Of a DNA stretch of 64,000 bases, positions 1 to 7,965 are shown in pieces. The translations under genes were made by a program, and so were the position numbers. Under the pieces are notes generated by a model that was not told the DNA's origin, made no database searches, and worked only from the letters and a program-made list of their open reading frames with translations. Source of the DNA: Streptosporangiaceae bacterium (GTDB lineage: Bacteria > Actinomycetota > Actinomycetes > Streptosporangiales > Streptosporangiaceae); assembly GCA_025934375.1 (NCBI GenBank), contig JAICYD010000007.1:1-64000 (forward strand). The letters are read 5' to 3'. Numbering within the stretch: the stretch's first letter is position 1; each line of letters begins with the position of its first letter.

Positions 1-290
1 GAGCCTGGTAGTCCTGCCGAGCCTGGTAGTCCTGCCGAGCCTGGTAGTCCTGCCGAGCCTGGTAGTCAAGCGGAGCCCGGTAGCCCTCCGGGGAGGGGTA
101 GCCCTGCGGTGCAAAGGAGTCCTGCGGTCCCCGGTAGCCCTGCGGTCCCCCGGAGTCCTGCGGTCCCCCGGAGTCCTGCGGTCCCCGGTAGCCCTGCGGT
201 GCTTGGTAGCCCTGCGGTGCCCGGAAGTCCCCCGGTGCCCGGAAGTCCCCCGGTGCCTGGTGGTCCCCCGGTCTCCGGTAGTCCTGTGGT
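1..290 (-). repeat. 18-bp in-frame tandem repeat (hexapeptide array)
   Basis: About 16 degenerate 18-bp units, read on the minus strand as QAPQGYR/RAPGDF/GGPQDS/QARQDY hexapeptides. The three units at the left edge (positions 1-60) are nearly identical at DNA level, so the array probably continues outside the window. Confidence 0.85.
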
Positions 291-1711
291 GTCCGGTCAC
301 CAAAGCGCGCCTGGTGCCCTAGACGAGGCCCGGGCTGGCTATACTGCGCGTCGGGCTGCCGGTCCTCCCATGTGCGCCGTTCGCCACGGGCCTGCTCCTC
401 AGCCTGCGCCTGACGGTCGAAGACCAACCGCCACTCACGCGGGGTCACTGGCCGCGATGACGGTGCCTCGCCCGGCCGTGGCTCCTGGGCTGGCCGAGGA
501 CCAGGGACCGGCGCCTCGGGGCGCAGCGGCCGGGCCTGCCGGCGGGGCAGGTCGTCAGCGGCGAGCGGGCGGGGCGAGGGAGCTACCGAGGCCGCAGGCG
601 GCGGCGTCACCTCGGCAGCCGACGGCGTCATCTCTTGGACGACCGCCAGGGGGGCACCTTCTTCGGTGGCGACGGCTCCGGGGACGACAGCCTGGGGAAC
701 GGTGGCCTGCGGAGCACCAGCCTCAGGGACGACAGCCTCGGGGACGACAGCCTCGGAGACGTCCGCGTCGGGGACGACAGCCTCGGGGACGACAGCCTGG
801 CGAACGCTGACCGCCGGAGCGACAGCCTCGGAGGCGTCCGCGTCGGGGGCGAGGGCCTTGAAAGTGATGATCTCCGGGGTGAAGGACTCAGGGGCGATGG
901 CCTGAGGGCGGGTGGGGGCGTCCGCCAGGGTCGGGGCACTCAGCGGGAACGGCTGCCCGGGCAGCGGGTGCGCGTCATGGGGCCCGGCCGGGGCGGGGCC
1001 CTCATCTGCGATGGTGTCATCCGCGCTATCCCAGGTAATTCCGGAGTCGCGCCACAGTTCGTCCGCGATCTGCCAGCCGGACCGGTTCGCCGGGTCCTGC
1101 ACGCCGTATCCGTGGCCCGCCGGGACCCGGAACCCGGGTCCGCCAGCCCGCCCGCGCAGCGCCTCCGTCGGCCCCACCACGGGCGCGCGCCACTCCGTGG
1201 CCCGCGGGTAGCGCAGCCGAGCGATCCAGTCCTGCGCGTCATCGCTCGGGTGCTGGTCATATTGCGGCCATTCGCCGCCTGGTTGATCATCTCCCGGCGA
1301 CGGCGGCTCCTGCGCCCGGAGCGCTTGCGGAAGCCAGGCCGGCGCCGGTACCGGTGCGGTGGGCACGGGCGGCACGGGGAGATCGTCGTCCGAGGACTGG
1401 TTATCCGGGCGGGCTGGTTCCGTGTCCGTGGTGCCGAGGGGGGCCGCTTCCCTCGGCACCGACAGGAACCAGCCCGCCGGACGCGCCACGCCGGGCCACG
1501 TGGGCCAGGCGCTGGCACCGCCGGATCCAGGCTGAGCCGGGCTCCCATAGCCTGGCTCACCCGTCTCGGCAGTCTCATGAAACTCGGGGGCGCGTGTGGG
1601 GAGGTGCGGGGACGCATCCGCCGCGGCGGCATTCCCGGGCGCGGGGGTTTCTGGCGCCGCGAACTCCGCACGGGGCGGGAAGCTATTCGCTCTCGGGTCG
1701 GCGTCGCTCAT
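1..1711 (-). CDS. Proline-rich repeat protein of unknown function, C-terminus beyond the left edge
   Basis: The minus-strand frame stays open from an ATG at 1711 to the window edge (570 codons, no stop). A GGAG stands about 7-11 nt upstream of the ATG. The protein begins MSDADPRANSF and is Pro/Ala/Glu-rich and mostly disordered. A more ordered stretch near residues 165-250 contains DWIARLRYPRATEW and GWQIADELWRDSGITWD. Then come a 5-residue repeat (VVPEA-like, about residues 290-345), a basic stretch with TPREWRLVFDRQAQAEEQARGERR-like composition, and a C-terminal hexapeptide array (APQGYR/APGDFR/ARQDYQ) that is still running at position 1. No signal peptide or membrane segment is visible. 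I do not recognise a family. Open frames on the plus strand here are shadows. Confidence 0.7.
   Translation of the reverse strand, partial: MSDADPRANSFPPRAEFAAPETPAPGNAAAADASPHLPTRAPEFHETAETGEPGYGSPAQPGSGGASAWPTWPGVARPAGWFLSVPREAAPLGTTDTEPARPDNQSSDDDLPVPPVPTAPVPAPAWLPQALRAQEPPSPGDDQPGGEWPQYDQHPSDDAQDWIARLRYPRATEWRAPVVGPTEALRGRAGGPGFRVPAGHGYGVQDPANRSGWQIADELWRDSGITWDSADDTIADEGPAPAGPHDAHPLPGQPFPLSAPTLADAPTRPQAIAPESFTPEIITFKALAPDADASEAVAPAVSVRQAVVPEAVVPDADVSEAVVPEAVVPEAGAPQATVPQAVVPGAVATEEGAPLAVVQEMTPSAAEVTPPPAASVAPSPRPLAADDLPRRQARPLRPEAPVPGPRPAQEPRPGEAPSSRPVTPREWRLVFDRQAQAEEQARGERRTWEDRQPDAQYSQPGPRLGHQARFGDRTPQDYRRPGDHQAPGDFRAPGDFRAPQGYQAPQGYRGPQDSGGPQDSGGPQGYRGPQDSFAPQGYPSPEGYRAPLDYQARQDYQARQDYQARQDYQA
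678..845 (-). repeat. 15-bp in-frame tandem repeat (VVPEA pentapeptides)
   Basis: Plus-strand unit GGGGACGACAGCCTC recurs with small changes. On the coding (minus) strand it reads E-A-V-V-P pentapeptides. On the plus strand it mimics a pentapeptide-repeat protein (DDSLG), which is a shadow. Confidence 0.8.
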
Positions 1712-2104
1712 CTTCTCACTCCGAGTCCCTGAATAATCACGTTGAGTAGTCATTCGAGGCGTGCACCTTCACCCAGAACTTCGTATCCGTTGCCCTGCTG
1801 GTTCGATGGTAACGAGGGAATCGCAGAATTCCGAGACCCAGGGGCCAGAAATTTTAACAAATTGTTGGTCATTAGCTACTCCATGTAGCCATAGTGGGGT
1901 TTCGCCCATTCGCGCGTGAAGAAGGCAGTCAATTGATGACAGCGCGTTCAGCGGGGAATTCGGCCTTCAACGTGACCAGTGTTATCAGGATAAGACAGAT
2001 GGACCCATGAGACTTTGTGCCGATTACGCTGAGTCGCGGCTGTGTCGGCAGCGCCGACTGGCCAGCCGGGCTTTCACGCTTCCCGGCCCCGCCGCCCGCC
2101 GGAC

Positions 2105-2160
2105 GCCCCGTCCCCGCCAGCCGAGGTCATGCGCCCCGTCCCCGCCAGCCGAGGTCATGC
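2105..2160. repeat. 28-bp perfect tandem duplication
   Basis: Two identical 28-bp copies (2105-2132 and 2133-2160), each starting GCCCCGTCCCCGCCAG and ending GAGGTCATGC, followed by a partial degenerate third copy. Confidence 0.9.
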
Positions 2161-2199
2161 GCCGGCGCCAGCGAGCCGGTCTCTATTCCGTGGCTCGGT

Positions 2200-2425
2200 G
2201 GCCATCACCCCGGAGTGATTCCGGGTCCGGAGGGCCATCGACCCGCTCTAGCCGTGTCAAGAGGGCCATCGACCGCCAGAAGTCCCGTGCCCCAGTGGCC
2301 ATCGCCCCGGAACTATCCAGGGCGCAAGGGCTAGCGACCCGGCCTAGGCAGGGCGCTTACCGGGGCACAAGGGCCACCGACCCGCCCGGGCGAGACGCGT
2401 ACCGGGCCGCAGGAGTGACCGACCG
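2200..2425. repeat. Degenerate GGCCATCGACC motif at about 32-bp spacing
   Basis: Motif-like copies begin near 2200, 2233, 2264, 2297, 2329 and 2372, with a weaker one near 2413. Steps are 33, 31, 33, 32 and 43 bp. Sequence between motifs is not conserved. Confidence 0.5.
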
Positions 2426-2495
2426 GGGGCCCCTGCGGCTGGCCTTATGCGATGTCGTGGCCGTGTGCCTGGCTGTCGCGGTGGCAGTGCCTCAG

Positions 2496-3608
2496 TCAGC
2501 CCGACTTGCCGGTCCGGTCGTGGATGAGGCCATAGCCGATCGCCTCGGCGACCGTCAGGGTCCGCGCGCGGCGGGCGTCCTCACGGACCTTGTCGGCCTC
2601 ACGCCCGCACGCCCCGGCGATCCGGTAATACAGCGAGTCCAGCATCCGCTCGGCCTGCTGCTGGCGCTCGGTTACCGCCGCGACCGTGCCGCCCAGTTCC
2701 AGTCGCGGCTCGGACAGGGCGAACGAGGCGTTAGGGTAGGCCAGCCTGCGCGAGCAGGCGGCGAGCACGCCCAGTGCCGCGCCGTGTATCTCACCGCTGG
2801 CGTGAGCATTCACCGGGACCCGGAGCGTTTCCAGGACGCCCATCACCGCGAGCGCCGCGGGCAGTTCGGCGCGAAGGTTCTGCAGCTCGATCCGGATCGG
2901 CTCATCACCCTCGGCGTCCAGCGTCAGGAGTTGCGCCGACAGCCTGGTGGCCGCGTCCTCGTCCAGGATGCCCGAGGCCATGACGATCCGCTTTTCCAGC
3001 AGCCGCGCGTAGAGCTGATCTTGCCAGTCGGCATGCGGATCGGCCCAGACCCGCACTCCGGGAACCGGGCCCGGCCCGCCGGGGCCGCCCGGTGTGCCCG
3101 GCTCCGGCACTCCCGGCCAGCGGGGCGCTCCCGGCCACCCGGGGTTTCCGGGCCCGCCCGGTCCCTCGGGCCGACCAGGCTGGCCGGGCCGACCGGGCTG
3201 GCCGGGCCGGGGGAACTCCGGGGGCCAGTCACCCTGCCGCAGCGGCGCCGCCCCGCCCCGGCCGGGCATGTCGAAGGAACTACCGGGCATCGTGTCATCC
3301 TCTCCGGCCACGGCCCGGCGGGGGCTGTCGACGCCGGGCTTCCAGGCGATCAGGCCGCCGATCGCGGCCGCGTACCGCTCAAGGGTGGAGGCGCGCACGT
3401 CGGTGGTGCCCGCCTCTAGCCGGGCGACCGCCGACTGGGAGGTGCCCATCCGCGCGGCGACCTCCGTCTGGGACAGTCCCGCCGCCTGACGCCGCGCGAC
3501 CAGGTCACGGACCATCCCCGCGCGCTCGGCGGCCATCCGGCGCAGCGCCATCTCGCGGAACCCCGGCAGCACCGGCAGGTCGTCCGGGAACTCTCCGGGA
3601 CCGTCCAT
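2496..3608 (-). CDS. XRE-type HTH regulator fused to a ClpP-like (probably inactive) domain
   Basis: 370 aa in three parts. Residues about 35-90 form an XRE helix-turn-helix (AAGLSQTEVAARMGTSQSAVARLE). Residues about 100-185 are a Gly/Pro-rich linker (PGRPGQPGRPEGPGGPG). Residues about 190-365 have the ClpP/crotonase fold pattern (MASGILDEDAA...DPIRIELQN-like, then NAHASGEIHGAALGVLAA and YPNASFALSEPR). In active ClpP the serine lies in GxAASMGA and the histidine in IHQP. Here the matching places read GEIHGAALG and LSEPR, so both catalytic residues seem lost. I infer a DNA-binding protein that uses a ClpP-like domain for oligomerisation or sensing. An inverted repeat lies 12-29 bp before the ATG, and no clear Shine-Dalgarno is visible. 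Confidence 0.8.
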   Translation of the reverse strand: MDGPGEFPDDLPVLPGFREMALRRMAAERAGMVRDLVARRQAAGLSQTEVAARMGTSQSAVARLEAGTTDVRASTLERYAAAIGGLIAWKPGVDSPRRAVAGEDDTMPGSSFDMPGRGGAAPLRQGDWPPEFPRPGQPGRPGQPGRPEGPGGPGNPGWPGAPRWPGVPEPGTPGGPGGPGPVPGVRVWADPHADWQDQLYARLLEKRIVMASGILDEDAATRLSAQLLTLDAEGDEPIRIELQNLRAELPAALAVMGVLETLRVPVNAHASGEIHGAALGVLAACSRRLAYPNASFALSEPRLELGGTVAAVTERQQQAERMLDSLYYRIAGACGREADKVREDARRARTLTVAEAIGYGLIHDRTGKSG

Positions 3609-3619
3609 ACGTCAAACGA

Positions 3620-3637
3620 TATCTCAAATTCGAGATA
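3620..3637. promoter_or_regulatory. Candidate operator of the XRE/ClpP-like regulator
   Basis: Inverted repeat TATCTC-aaattc-GAGATA, with an almost symmetric spacer, just upstream of the regulator start. Its place and size suit autoregulation by an XRE dimer; this is inference. Confidence 0.5.
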
Positions 3638-3836
3638 GCCGCCAGCGCGTCGCATCTAGCACGACCCCCATCGATCCTGACAAACCGGAACTCTGCGGAC
3701 CAGGGAACCAAAATCGCGGGCATTTCGTCCCATTTACCCGCTCGCTAGTACGCAGAGCAAACGAGTGGGACGAGAGTGACTCCCGGACAGCGGGGCGGAT
3801 AGGCTGCCGTCACCTTGAGCGAGGAGGAACCCTCAC

Positions 3837-5039
3837 ATGCCTGCCGACTCTGCCGGAGTGCCCGCGCCGTTCCTTTCCTTCGTCGCCGAGCAGCCGCTGA
3901 CCGACCACCACTGCCACGGGGTGCTCGCGGAGGGCGGCGACCTGGAGGAACTGCTGACCGAAGGGGACGGCGGGCCACGCGCGGGCGGGACCGCCTTCGA
4001 CTCGCTGCCGGGGCTGGCGTTTCGCCGCTGGTGCCCGCCGCTGCTCGGCCTGCCGTCGCACGCGCCCGTCGAGGAGTACGCCGCCCGCCGCGCCGAGCTC
4101 GGAGGCGCGGAGGTCAACCGGCGGTTCCTGGGCGCCTCCGGGCTCGGGGCGCTCATCGTGGACACCGGGTACACCCCTGCTGACCTGCTATCCCCCGCGC
4201 AGACGGCCGCGTGCGCGGGGAGCGGCACCGCCGCTTTCGAGATCGTCCGGCTGGAGCAGGTGGCCGAGTCGCTGGCGGCCAGGGGCACCAGTGCCCGGGA
4301 CTTCCCCGACGCCTTCCGCTCCGCGCTCGCCGATCGCGTCGCCCGCCCCGGCGTCGTCGGGCTGAAGTCGATCGCCGCCTACCGAGTCGGGCTGGACCTG
4401 GCCCCCGGACGGCCATCGGAGCAGGAGGTCATCGCGGCCACCGGGCGCTGGACCGGCGCCGGCGGTGGCAGCGGCGACGGCGGCGGCAGCGCCGGCGACA
4501 GCCCCGCGCATCCCGTCATCGCTCGGCTGGCCGAGGAGGCGCTGCACCGGTTCTTCATCTGGACGGGCGCCGACCTCGGACTGCCGATCCAGTTCCACGT
4601 CGGGTACGGCGACCGCGACGTTGACCTCCACCGGTGCAACCCGCTGCTGCTCACGCCGCTGCTGCGGGCGCTGGAGCCGTCCGGGGTGCCGGTCATGCTG
4701 CTGCACAACTATCCCTACCACCGGGAGGCCGGCTATCTCGCGCAGGTCTTCCCGAACGTCTATGCCGACCTCGGCCTGGCCACGCACAATGTCGGCAGCC
4801 GGGCACCGGCGCTGCTCGCCGAGGCACTGGAGATGGTCCCGCTGCGCAAGTTCCTGTTCTCCTCCGACGCCTTCGGCCTGGCCGAGCTGTACTACCTGGG
4901 CGCCCTGCTGTTCCGGCAGGCCCTGTCGCGCTTCTTGCGGCGGATGCTCGACGATGACGACATCACGCTCGCCGACGCCGAGCGGATCACCCGCCTCATC
5001 GCCGTCGGCAACGCCGCCCGCGCCTACCGGCTCAGCTAG
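3837..5039 (+). CDS. Amidohydrolase-family protein (FluG N-terminal-like)
   Basis: 400 aa. The metal-binding HxH is H25/H27 in LTDHHCHG. Later landmarks of the amidohydrolase-2 TIM barrel are PIQFHVGYGD (about 250-260), LLHNYPYHREAGYLAQVFPNVYADLG (about 285-315) and FSSDAFGLAELYYLG (about 340-355), the last supplying the conserved Asp. The arrangement is like the amidohydrolase half of FluG/glutamine-synthetase-like proteins, acting on an unknown C-N substrate in the cytoplasm. The start is supported by GAGGAGGAA 8-9 nt upstream. A short Gly/Ser-rich insert (GAGGGSGDGGGSAGD) near residues 205-220 is probably a surface loop. It is a single-gene unit. Confidence 0.8.
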   Translation: MPADSAGVPAPFLSFVAEQPLTDHHCHGVLAEGGDLEELLTEGDGGPRAGGTAFDSLPGLAFRRWCPPLLGLPSHAPVEEYAARRAELGGAEVNRRFLGASGLGALIVDTGYTPADLLSPAQTAACAGSGTAAFEIVRLEQVAESLAARGTSARDFPDAFRSALADRVARPGVVGLKSIAAYRVGLDLAPGRPSEQEVIAATGRWTGAGGGSGDGGGSAGDSPAHPVIARLAEEALHRFFIWTGADLGLPIQFHVGYGDRDVDLHRCNPLLLTPLLRALEPSGVPVMLLHNYPYHREAGYLAQVFPNVYADLGLATHNVGSRAPALLAEALEMVPLRKFLFSSDAFGLAELYYLGALLFRQALSRFLRRMLDDDDITLADAERITRLIAVGNAARAYRLS

Positions 5040-5154
5040 CGCCCAAATCCCCGGCAATGGGGAATTCCGTGCCATTTCGGGACTACGCGTTAGATTTTGC
5101 CGCGTTATTCCATCAAGGATGGCAGGCAGAATCACCATGGCCCGGAGAGGCTAG

Positions 5155-5454
5155 ATGATGCGGGGATCGACGTGGGCCGAGGGCAGGGCGCTGACCCGGG
5201 AGGCGCTCAGGCAGCGGCGCCGGAGCCGCTGGAGGCTTGCCGAGTGGGGATTCGAGATTGCCGCCAGCTGCCCGCGATGCGGCCGGCCCCAGCTGCGCCA
5301 GGGAAAGGTGGCGCGCCGGGCGATGCCGGATGACGCCGCGGGGGAACTGGACGGCAGCGTCCGGCTGTGCCGCACGAGAGGCTGCAAGTACGCCGCGTTC
5401 CGCGGCCCGGACGGCACCTACCTGGAGCCGATCCCCACGTCCATCCGCTGGTAA
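5155..5454 (+). CDS. Small zinc-ribbon-like protein
   Basis: 99 aa with a basic N-terminal helix (TREALRQRRRSRWRLAEWG) followed by CPRCGRP and, about 35 residues later, CRTRGCKYAAF. These form a CxxC...CxxxxC pair typical of zinc ribbons. The ending FRGPDGTYLEPIPTSIRW is hydrophobic and ordered. GGAGAGG stands just upstream of the ATG-ATG start, and codon use has the G/C-rich third position of neighbouring genes. Function unknown; nucleic-acid or protein binding is an inference from the ribbon only. Opposite-strand frames are shadows. Confidence 0.65.
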   Translation: MMRGSTWAEGRALTREALRQRRRSRWRLAEWGFEIAASCPRCGRPQLRQGKVARRAMPDDAAGELDGSVRLCRTRGCKYAAFRGPDGTYLEPIPTSIRW

Positions 5455-5530
5455 GCGAATCGAATCAAATGCGCGCTCGCCACGTAACGAAACGGGGCGA
5501 ACGCGCATTTACCGCTCTGGGCGCGGGCAC

Positions 5531-6667
5531 CTACAGGCCGCAGGCACTGGCTACCGCCTCGGCGGAGGCCTCGCGCTGGCTGGCGGCGGGGATGCCGGCC
5601 CGCTCGAAGTCGGAGACGTAGATGTCCGCGGCGGCCGACGGACTCGAGGCGGCATTCAGCGCGGGGATGTACTGCGCCCATCCCTGGTTGTAGGTCAGCA
5701 GCGCGGACAGCTGGGTCTGCAGGTCGGCGGAGACGTTGCCGGTCACGAACCCGGACGGCAGCGGCGTCCAGCCGATCAGGCCGCCGCCGCCGGTGCCGAC
5801 CGACTCGGGGTCGCCGTGGGACTCGCGGTAGACGCTCCCGGCGACGCCGGCGGCCGCGTTGTGCGTGTAGCCGTGCGCGAGCAGGTAGCTCACGATCGCG
5901 GTCACGTTGGCCGGCAGCATGCCGCGCGAGGTGTCGCACGCCAGCGCGGCCTTCGCTGCCTTGGCCGCCGCCGCCTTCGCCGCCGCCGCCTTCGCCGCCG
6001 CCGCCTTCGCCGCCGCCGCCTTGGCCACCGCTGCCTTGGCCACCGCTGCCTTCGCCACCGCCGCAGCGTGCGCCTTGGCGGCCTGCGACGCGACCGCGGT
6101 CTTGCCGAGCATGGTCAGCGCCTGGCGGGAGGTGGCCATGTTCGACGCGATCGCCTCGGACAGGCGGCTGACGCCGGCGCCGTTGGCGGCCGCGAGCCGT
6201 GCGGCGCCGTTGGAGGTGCCCGCCTTGGTGATCACGGCGGTGGTGACCGCGAATGCCGGGGCGCTGGCGCGGGCCAGGGTGTTGCCGCCCGACAGCGCGT
6301 ACCCGCTCGGCGGGGCCGACGAGACCGCCGCGGTCAGCGTGCCCGGAGCAGTACCGCCCAAGCCAGTGCCGCCCAAGCCAGTGCCGCCCATGCCGACGAG
6401 GCCATAGGCGGCCGCCCCAGCCGCGATCGTTGCGGCTATCGCCGCGGCAGGGGCGGCCTTCCTGGCCCGCGAGCGGGCCGCCTTCCGGTCGGGGAAGGAA
6501 CGCCCCGGGGCGGCATGCCTGGCAATGCGCTCACCAGCGTCGCCACGCGGGTCATGCTCCCAGCCGCCGTACGTGAGGTACCCGAGGTGCCCGCTGGAGT
6601 GCTGTCCCGCGTGTCCCGCTCGCGCGGGGCCGATCTTCCGCGTCCCATTCCGCCTGCTACCGGTCAA
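5531..6667 (-). CDS. Exported protein with Lys/Ala repeat and C-terminal phage-tail-lysozyme domain
   Basis: 378 aa. A basic region near residues 55-70 (RKAARSRARK) precedes a hydrophobic segment at about 71-95 (APAAAIAATIAAGAAAYGLVG) that should be a signal or anchor. A linker follows, then AKAAV/AKAAA pentapeptide repeats at about 200-240 that probably form a long helix. Residues about 255-375 match the tail-lysozyme/peptidoglycan-cleaving pattern (LLAHGYTHNAAAGVAGSVYRESHGDPES, GGGLIGWTP, LLTYNQGWAQYIPALN), with the likely catalytic Glu in YRESHG. Role: cell-wall remodelling at the surface. The start is uncertain because the signal segment lies far inside. No phage genes surround it. Confidence 0.75.
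   Translation of the reverse strand: MTGSRRNGTRKIGPARAGHAGQHSSGHLGYLTYGGWEHDPRGDAGERIARHAAPGRSFPDRKAARSRARKAAPAAAIAATIAAGAAAYGLVGMGGTGLGGTGLGGTAPGTLTAAVSSAPPSGYALSGGNTLARASAPAFAVTTAVITKAGTSNGAARLAAANGAGVSRLSEAIASNMATSRQALTMLGKTAVASQAAKAHAAAVAKAAVAKAAVAKAAAAKAAAAKAAAAKAAAAKAAKAALACDTSRGMLPANVTAIVSYLLAHGYTHNAAAGVAGSVYRESHGDPESVGTGGGGLIGWTPLPSGFVTGNVSADLQTQLSALLTYNQGWAQYIPALNAASSPSAAADIYVSDFERAGIPAASQREASAEAVASACGL
5946..6070 (-). repeat. 15-bp in-frame tandem repeat (AKAAA pentapeptides)
   Basis: About eight 15-bp units (plus strand GCCGCCGCCTTCGCC and variants) encode Ala/Lys pentapeptides in the lysozyme-domain protein. Confidence 0.85.
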
Positions 6668-7057
6668 CTGTTGCCTTACGACGTATCCGCACCCGGCTAC
6701 GCGGCACGTCTTCTGCCTCTCACCTGGCCTGTCCAGAATTGCTCAACGAAGCTTGCCAGCGTATTAAGCCTGGTCAGTGGATGTTTTTCCCGAATAGCCC
6801 AGGAAGGCTATCTAGTCCCGGCGCGACACCACGCACCAGGTTCACCGGGAGAGACGGGGGTTCCGGTCCCGCGCCGCGCGCCGCGCGCCGACCCGGGCTA
6901 GCCGGGCAACCACCCGAAATGACTAGTCACCACTAAGCGACCACGCCAATACTCCAGGTGATTTTGATGACCTTATGAGATCGTATAGATACATAGAGTT
7001 ATTCAACTATGCTGGCCGGGCGGGAATGGGGCCGGAGCGCCGGGTGCGTTGAGTTCC
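6668..7057. other. Gene-free stretch between lysozyme-domain gene and miaA
   Basis: 390 bp with no supported gene. Positions 6900-7010 are AT-rich. The stretch must hold the promoter and leader of the lysozyme-domain gene. I looked for a c-di-AMP riboswitch, common before actinobacterial wall hydrolases, and could not support one. Confidence 0.4.
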
Positions 7058-7957
7058 CTAAAGCAGGGATAGGGCGCGGTGCAGCAGTTCATCGCCGGCC
7101 TCGGCCCAGCGGACGCGAGGGTCGCGCCGGAACCAGGACTCCTGGCGGCGGGCGAAGCGGCGGGTCGCGCGTATTGTCTCGTCCCGGGCCTGCTCAAGGG
7201 ACCAGTCGCCGTCGAGGTAGCGCAGCACCTGCTGGTAGCCCAGGGCTCGGCTGGCGGTCTTTCCGTCGCGAAGCCCGTGCCGGCCGGCCAGCGTGGCGAC
7301 CTCGTCGGCGAGGCCGCGGGCGAACATCCGGTCTACGCGCGCCTCGATTCGCTCGTCGAGCTCGGGCCGCGACAGGCGGATCCCGACCTGGACGGCCCGG
7401 CGGCCCCCGTCGTAGCTGGGCATGGTCGCGCTGAACGGCTGCCCCGAGATCTCCATGACCTCCAGCGCCCGGACGATGCGGCGGCCGTTGGATGGCAAGA
7501 TCGCGGCGGCCGCAGTGGGGTCAGCGGCCTTGAGGCGATCCCACAGCGGGGCCGGCCCGGCTGCCGTTAGCTCCGCCTCCAGGCGGGCGCGGACGGCCTC
7601 GTCGGTGCCGGGGAAGTCCAGGTCACCGAGCGCGGCGCGGACGTAGAGGCCCGACCCCCCGGCCAGCACCGCGACCTTGCCGCGGGCCTGGATGTCATCG
7701 ATGACACCGCTGGCGATCCGCTGGTACTCCGCGACGCTGGCGGCCTCGGTGACCTCCCAGATGTCGAGCAGGTGATGCGGGACGCCGCGGCGCTCGGCGA
7801 GCGGGAGCTTGGCGGTGCCGATGTCCATGCCGCGATACAGCTGCATCGAGTCAACGTTGACGACCTCGCCGCCCAGGCGCTGGGCGAGGCCGATGGCCAG
7901 GTCGGACTTGCCGGTCGCGGTGGCGCCGACGACCGCGATCACCGTCCCGGGGCGCAC
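7058..7957 (-). CDS. miaA: tRNA dimethylallyltransferase
   Basis: 299 aa. MiaA transfers the dimethylallyl group of DMAPP to N6 of A37 in tRNAs that read UNN codons. Visible hallmarks are the P-loop GATATGKSDLA (residues 11-21), VVNVDSMQLYRGMDIGTAKL with the tRNA-recognising Asp, GGSGLYVRAAL, and the C-terminal SRALGYQQVLRYL and ETIRATRRFARRQESWFRRD. The GTG start lies 8 bp downstream of the miaB stop, so the two are probably cotranscribed. That places A37 isopentenylation next to its methylthiolation. The length is normal for the family. Confidence 0.96.
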   Translation of the reverse strand: MRPGTVIAVVGATATGKSDLAIGLAQRLGGEVVNVDSMQLYRGMDIGTAKLPLAERRGVPHHLLDIWEVTEAASVAEYQRIASGVIDDIQARGKVAVLAGGSGLYVRAALGDLDFPGTDEAVRARLEAELTAAGPAPLWDRLKAADPTAAAAILPSNGRRIVRALEVMEISGQPFSATMPSYDGGRRAVQVGIRLSRPELDERIEARVDRMFARGLADEVATLAGRHGLRDGKTASRALGYQQVLRYLDGDWSLEQARDETIRATRRFARRQESWFRRDPRVRWAEAGDELLHRALSLL

Positions 7958-7965
7958 GAGCGGGC

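Larger units (their letters stand above)
1712..2495. other. Gene-free stretch of 784 bp with repeats
   Basis: No convincing gene on either strand. Positions 1740-2000 are relatively AT-rich and probably carry the promoter of the minus-strand gene starting at 1711. Positions 2105-2160 hold a 28-bp tandem duplication, and 2200-2425 hold a short degenerate motif spaced about 32 bp. A plus-strand open frame crosses the region but continues antisense through the regulator gene and lacks coding character. Confidence 0.6.

Noticed and set aside
635-1732. Plus-strand frame resembling a pentapeptide-repeat protein (DDSLG repeats)
   Set aside because: It is the antisense image of 15-bp repeats in the minus-strand gene, which stays open much longer and has a ribosome site and better composition.
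2200-2425. CRISPR-like array
   Set aside because: The repeated block is only about 11 bp, degenerate, and has no cas genes nearby.
2007-3419. Long plus-strand open frame of 470 codons
   Set aside because: It runs antisense through the XRE/ClpP-like gene; no ribosome site, no conserved domain. High GC keeps antisense frames open.
5531-6667. Prophage remnant suggested by the tail-lysozyme domain
   Set aside because: No other phage genes or attachment sites nearby; signal segment and linker point to a cellular wall enzyme.
5237-6901. Plus-strand frame of 554 codons across the lysozyme-domain gene
   Set aside because: Composition is Arg/Gly noise; the minus strand codes a recognisable domain.
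6668-7057. c-di-AMP (ydaO) riboswitch before the wall-hydrolase gene
   Set aside because: I could not match the conserved core or pairing pattern; only weak resemblance of a few GGAACC-like words.
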